From assembly GCF_900291955.1 (NCBI RefSeq), contig NZ_OLMR01000001.1, forward strand, positions 186,001 through 250,000: a stretch of DNA of 64,000 nt. Direction: 5' to 3'. Source of the stretch: Pseudoruminococcus massiliensis. GTDB lineage: Bacteria > Bacillota > Clostridia > Oscillospirales > Acutalibacteraceae. The stretch's first letter is position 1. Each line of letters opens with the position of its first letter. The position numbers were made by a program, and so were the translations under genes. Shown one piece after another: positions 63,368 to 64,000 of the stretch. The notes beneath the pieces were generated by a model. That model searched no databases, was not told the origin of the DNA, and was given only the letters and a program-made list of their open reading frames with translations.

Positions 63368-64000
63368 CTAAAACAATGTCATCTGACTACTTTCTGGCAA
63401 ATCTCCGAAAGCTCCTGTTGACTGTAAAAGTTCTATGGCAGTTTTAGATGCTTTTGAGCGGTCACGGAAATCCTCTATTGACATAAATTCTCCGTCCACT
63501 CTTGCGTCCATAAGTCCTTGTGCAGCAGCATCTCCGACCCCAGGTAAGGACGAGAACGGCAAACGAATATTCTCTCCCTCAACAAGGAATTTTCTTGCAT
63601 CAGACTTATATATATCAACAGGCAATGCCTTTATGCCTCTTGCCTGCATCTCATTAACAATCTGAAGCGTTGCAAATTCTGAATTTTCTTTTGCAGAAGC
63701 TTCCTTGCCTTTCATCTTAATATCCTGCATTCTTTTTCTTACAGCATCTCTGCCCTTTGAAACGAGCAATCCATCAAGGTCTTCACTTCGTACTGTAAAG
63801 TATGCGGCGTAGTATTCCTTAGGTCTGTGAACCTTGTACCAACCAAGTCTTAGTGTCGCAATCATATATGCTGCGGCGTGAGCCTTTGGGAACATATACT
63901 TAATCTTCATACAAGAATCAATATACCACTGTGGAACATTATGCTCTTTCATAGCATTGATATGTTCCTGAGTAAGAAGCTTTGTACTTTTACCCTTACG
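63368..64000 (-). CDS. polC: DNA polymerase III PolC-type, C-terminal part
   Basis: The 210 C-terminal residues of the Gram-positive replicative polymerase; the rest lies beyond the right edge. WYIDSCMKIKYMFPKAHAAAY, RLGWYKVHRPKEYYAAYFTV and the helix-hairpin-helix FSSLPGVGDAAAQGLMDA are typical of PolC thumb/OB-end regions. It ends QMTLF, a beta-clamp-binding-like tail (QMTLF fits the QxxLF consensus). The stop is at 63368. Confidence 0.96.
   Translation of the reverse strand, partial: RKGKSTKLLTQEHINAMKEHNVPQWYIDSCMKIKYMFPKAHAAAYMIATLRLGWYKVHRPKEYYAAYFTVRSEDLDGLLVSKGRDAVRKRMQDIKMKGKEASAKENSEFATLQIVNEMQARGIKALPVDIYKSDARKFLVEGENIRLPFSSLPGVGDAAAQGLMDARVDGEFMSIEDFRDRSKASKTAIELLQSTGAFGDLPESSQMTLF

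Noticed and set aside
1-64000. tRNA or rRNA genes
   Set aside because: Looked for conserved TTCGA-type arms and rRNA blocks by eye and saw none; a dedicated scan (tRNAscan-type) could still reveal one.

Overview
The window is a low-GC Firmicutes chromosome segment, most likely from the Clostridia/Oscillospirales (Ruminococcus-like). The evidence is gene order and content: miaB-ricA-mutS, a full S10-spc-alpha ribosomal operon with zinc-type S14 and a KOW protein between map and infA, a class-3 prolyl-tRNA synthetase, PolC, and a large secreted GH13 amylase with MucBP-like and CBM26 starch-binding modules as in Ruminococcus bromii-type starch degraders. The species is an inference. Both ends are cut inside genes: mutS at the left, polC at the right. 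Almost all housekeeping genes lie on the minus strand.

Layout. 1-4.4 kb: mutS (partial), ricA/ylbF-like, miaB. 4.8-8.5 kb: ppx-ppk polyphosphate operon. 8.8-13.7 kb: DUF5662-like protein, secG, M20 dipeptidase, YfhO-type membrane glycosyltransferase-like protein. 13.8-15.4 kb: degraded surface-protein remnant, a small unknown protein and a predicted 52-aa membrane protein. 15.67-28.68 kb: a mobile element of about 13 kb bounded by 141-bp direct repeats (first 103 bp identical). It carries a serine recombinase, a tyrosine integrase, an excisionase-like protein, Rha- and ORF6N-type phage regulators (one broken), an Uma2-family protein, a ribbon-helix-helix regulator with its own operator, an orphan LytTR response regulator, a broken hicB antitoxin, and a four-gene minus-strand operon headed by a winged-helix/PIN-like/transmembrane protein. 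That operon is the best candidate in the window for an undescribed (perhaps defence-type) system, but this rests on architecture alone. 28.7-33 kb: ppiB, a small conserved unknown, an MBL-like protein next to an Rrf2 regulator with paired operator-like dyads, and gltD. 33-37.6 kb: gltB with a leader terminator. 38.2-39.9 kb: Na+/alanine symporter with an unusual lipobox. 40-43.7 kb: amylase. 44-59.5 kb: 31 consecutive genes of the S10-spc-alpha cluster, with two promoters and an attenuator-like leader. 60.2-64 kb: proS, MmcQ/YjbR protein, tcdA, polC (partial).

Between the core genes sits a family of long, hairpin-rich interspersed repeats (at about 2.4, 4.6, 8.7, 38.0, 38.2, 60.1 and 63.1 kb). 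They are built from interchangeable palindromic modules ending in a conserved C(A/G)AAACTTTTA tail. No tRNA, rRNA or CRISPR array was seen. Functional names rest on recognisable motifs and gene order; no database search was possible.
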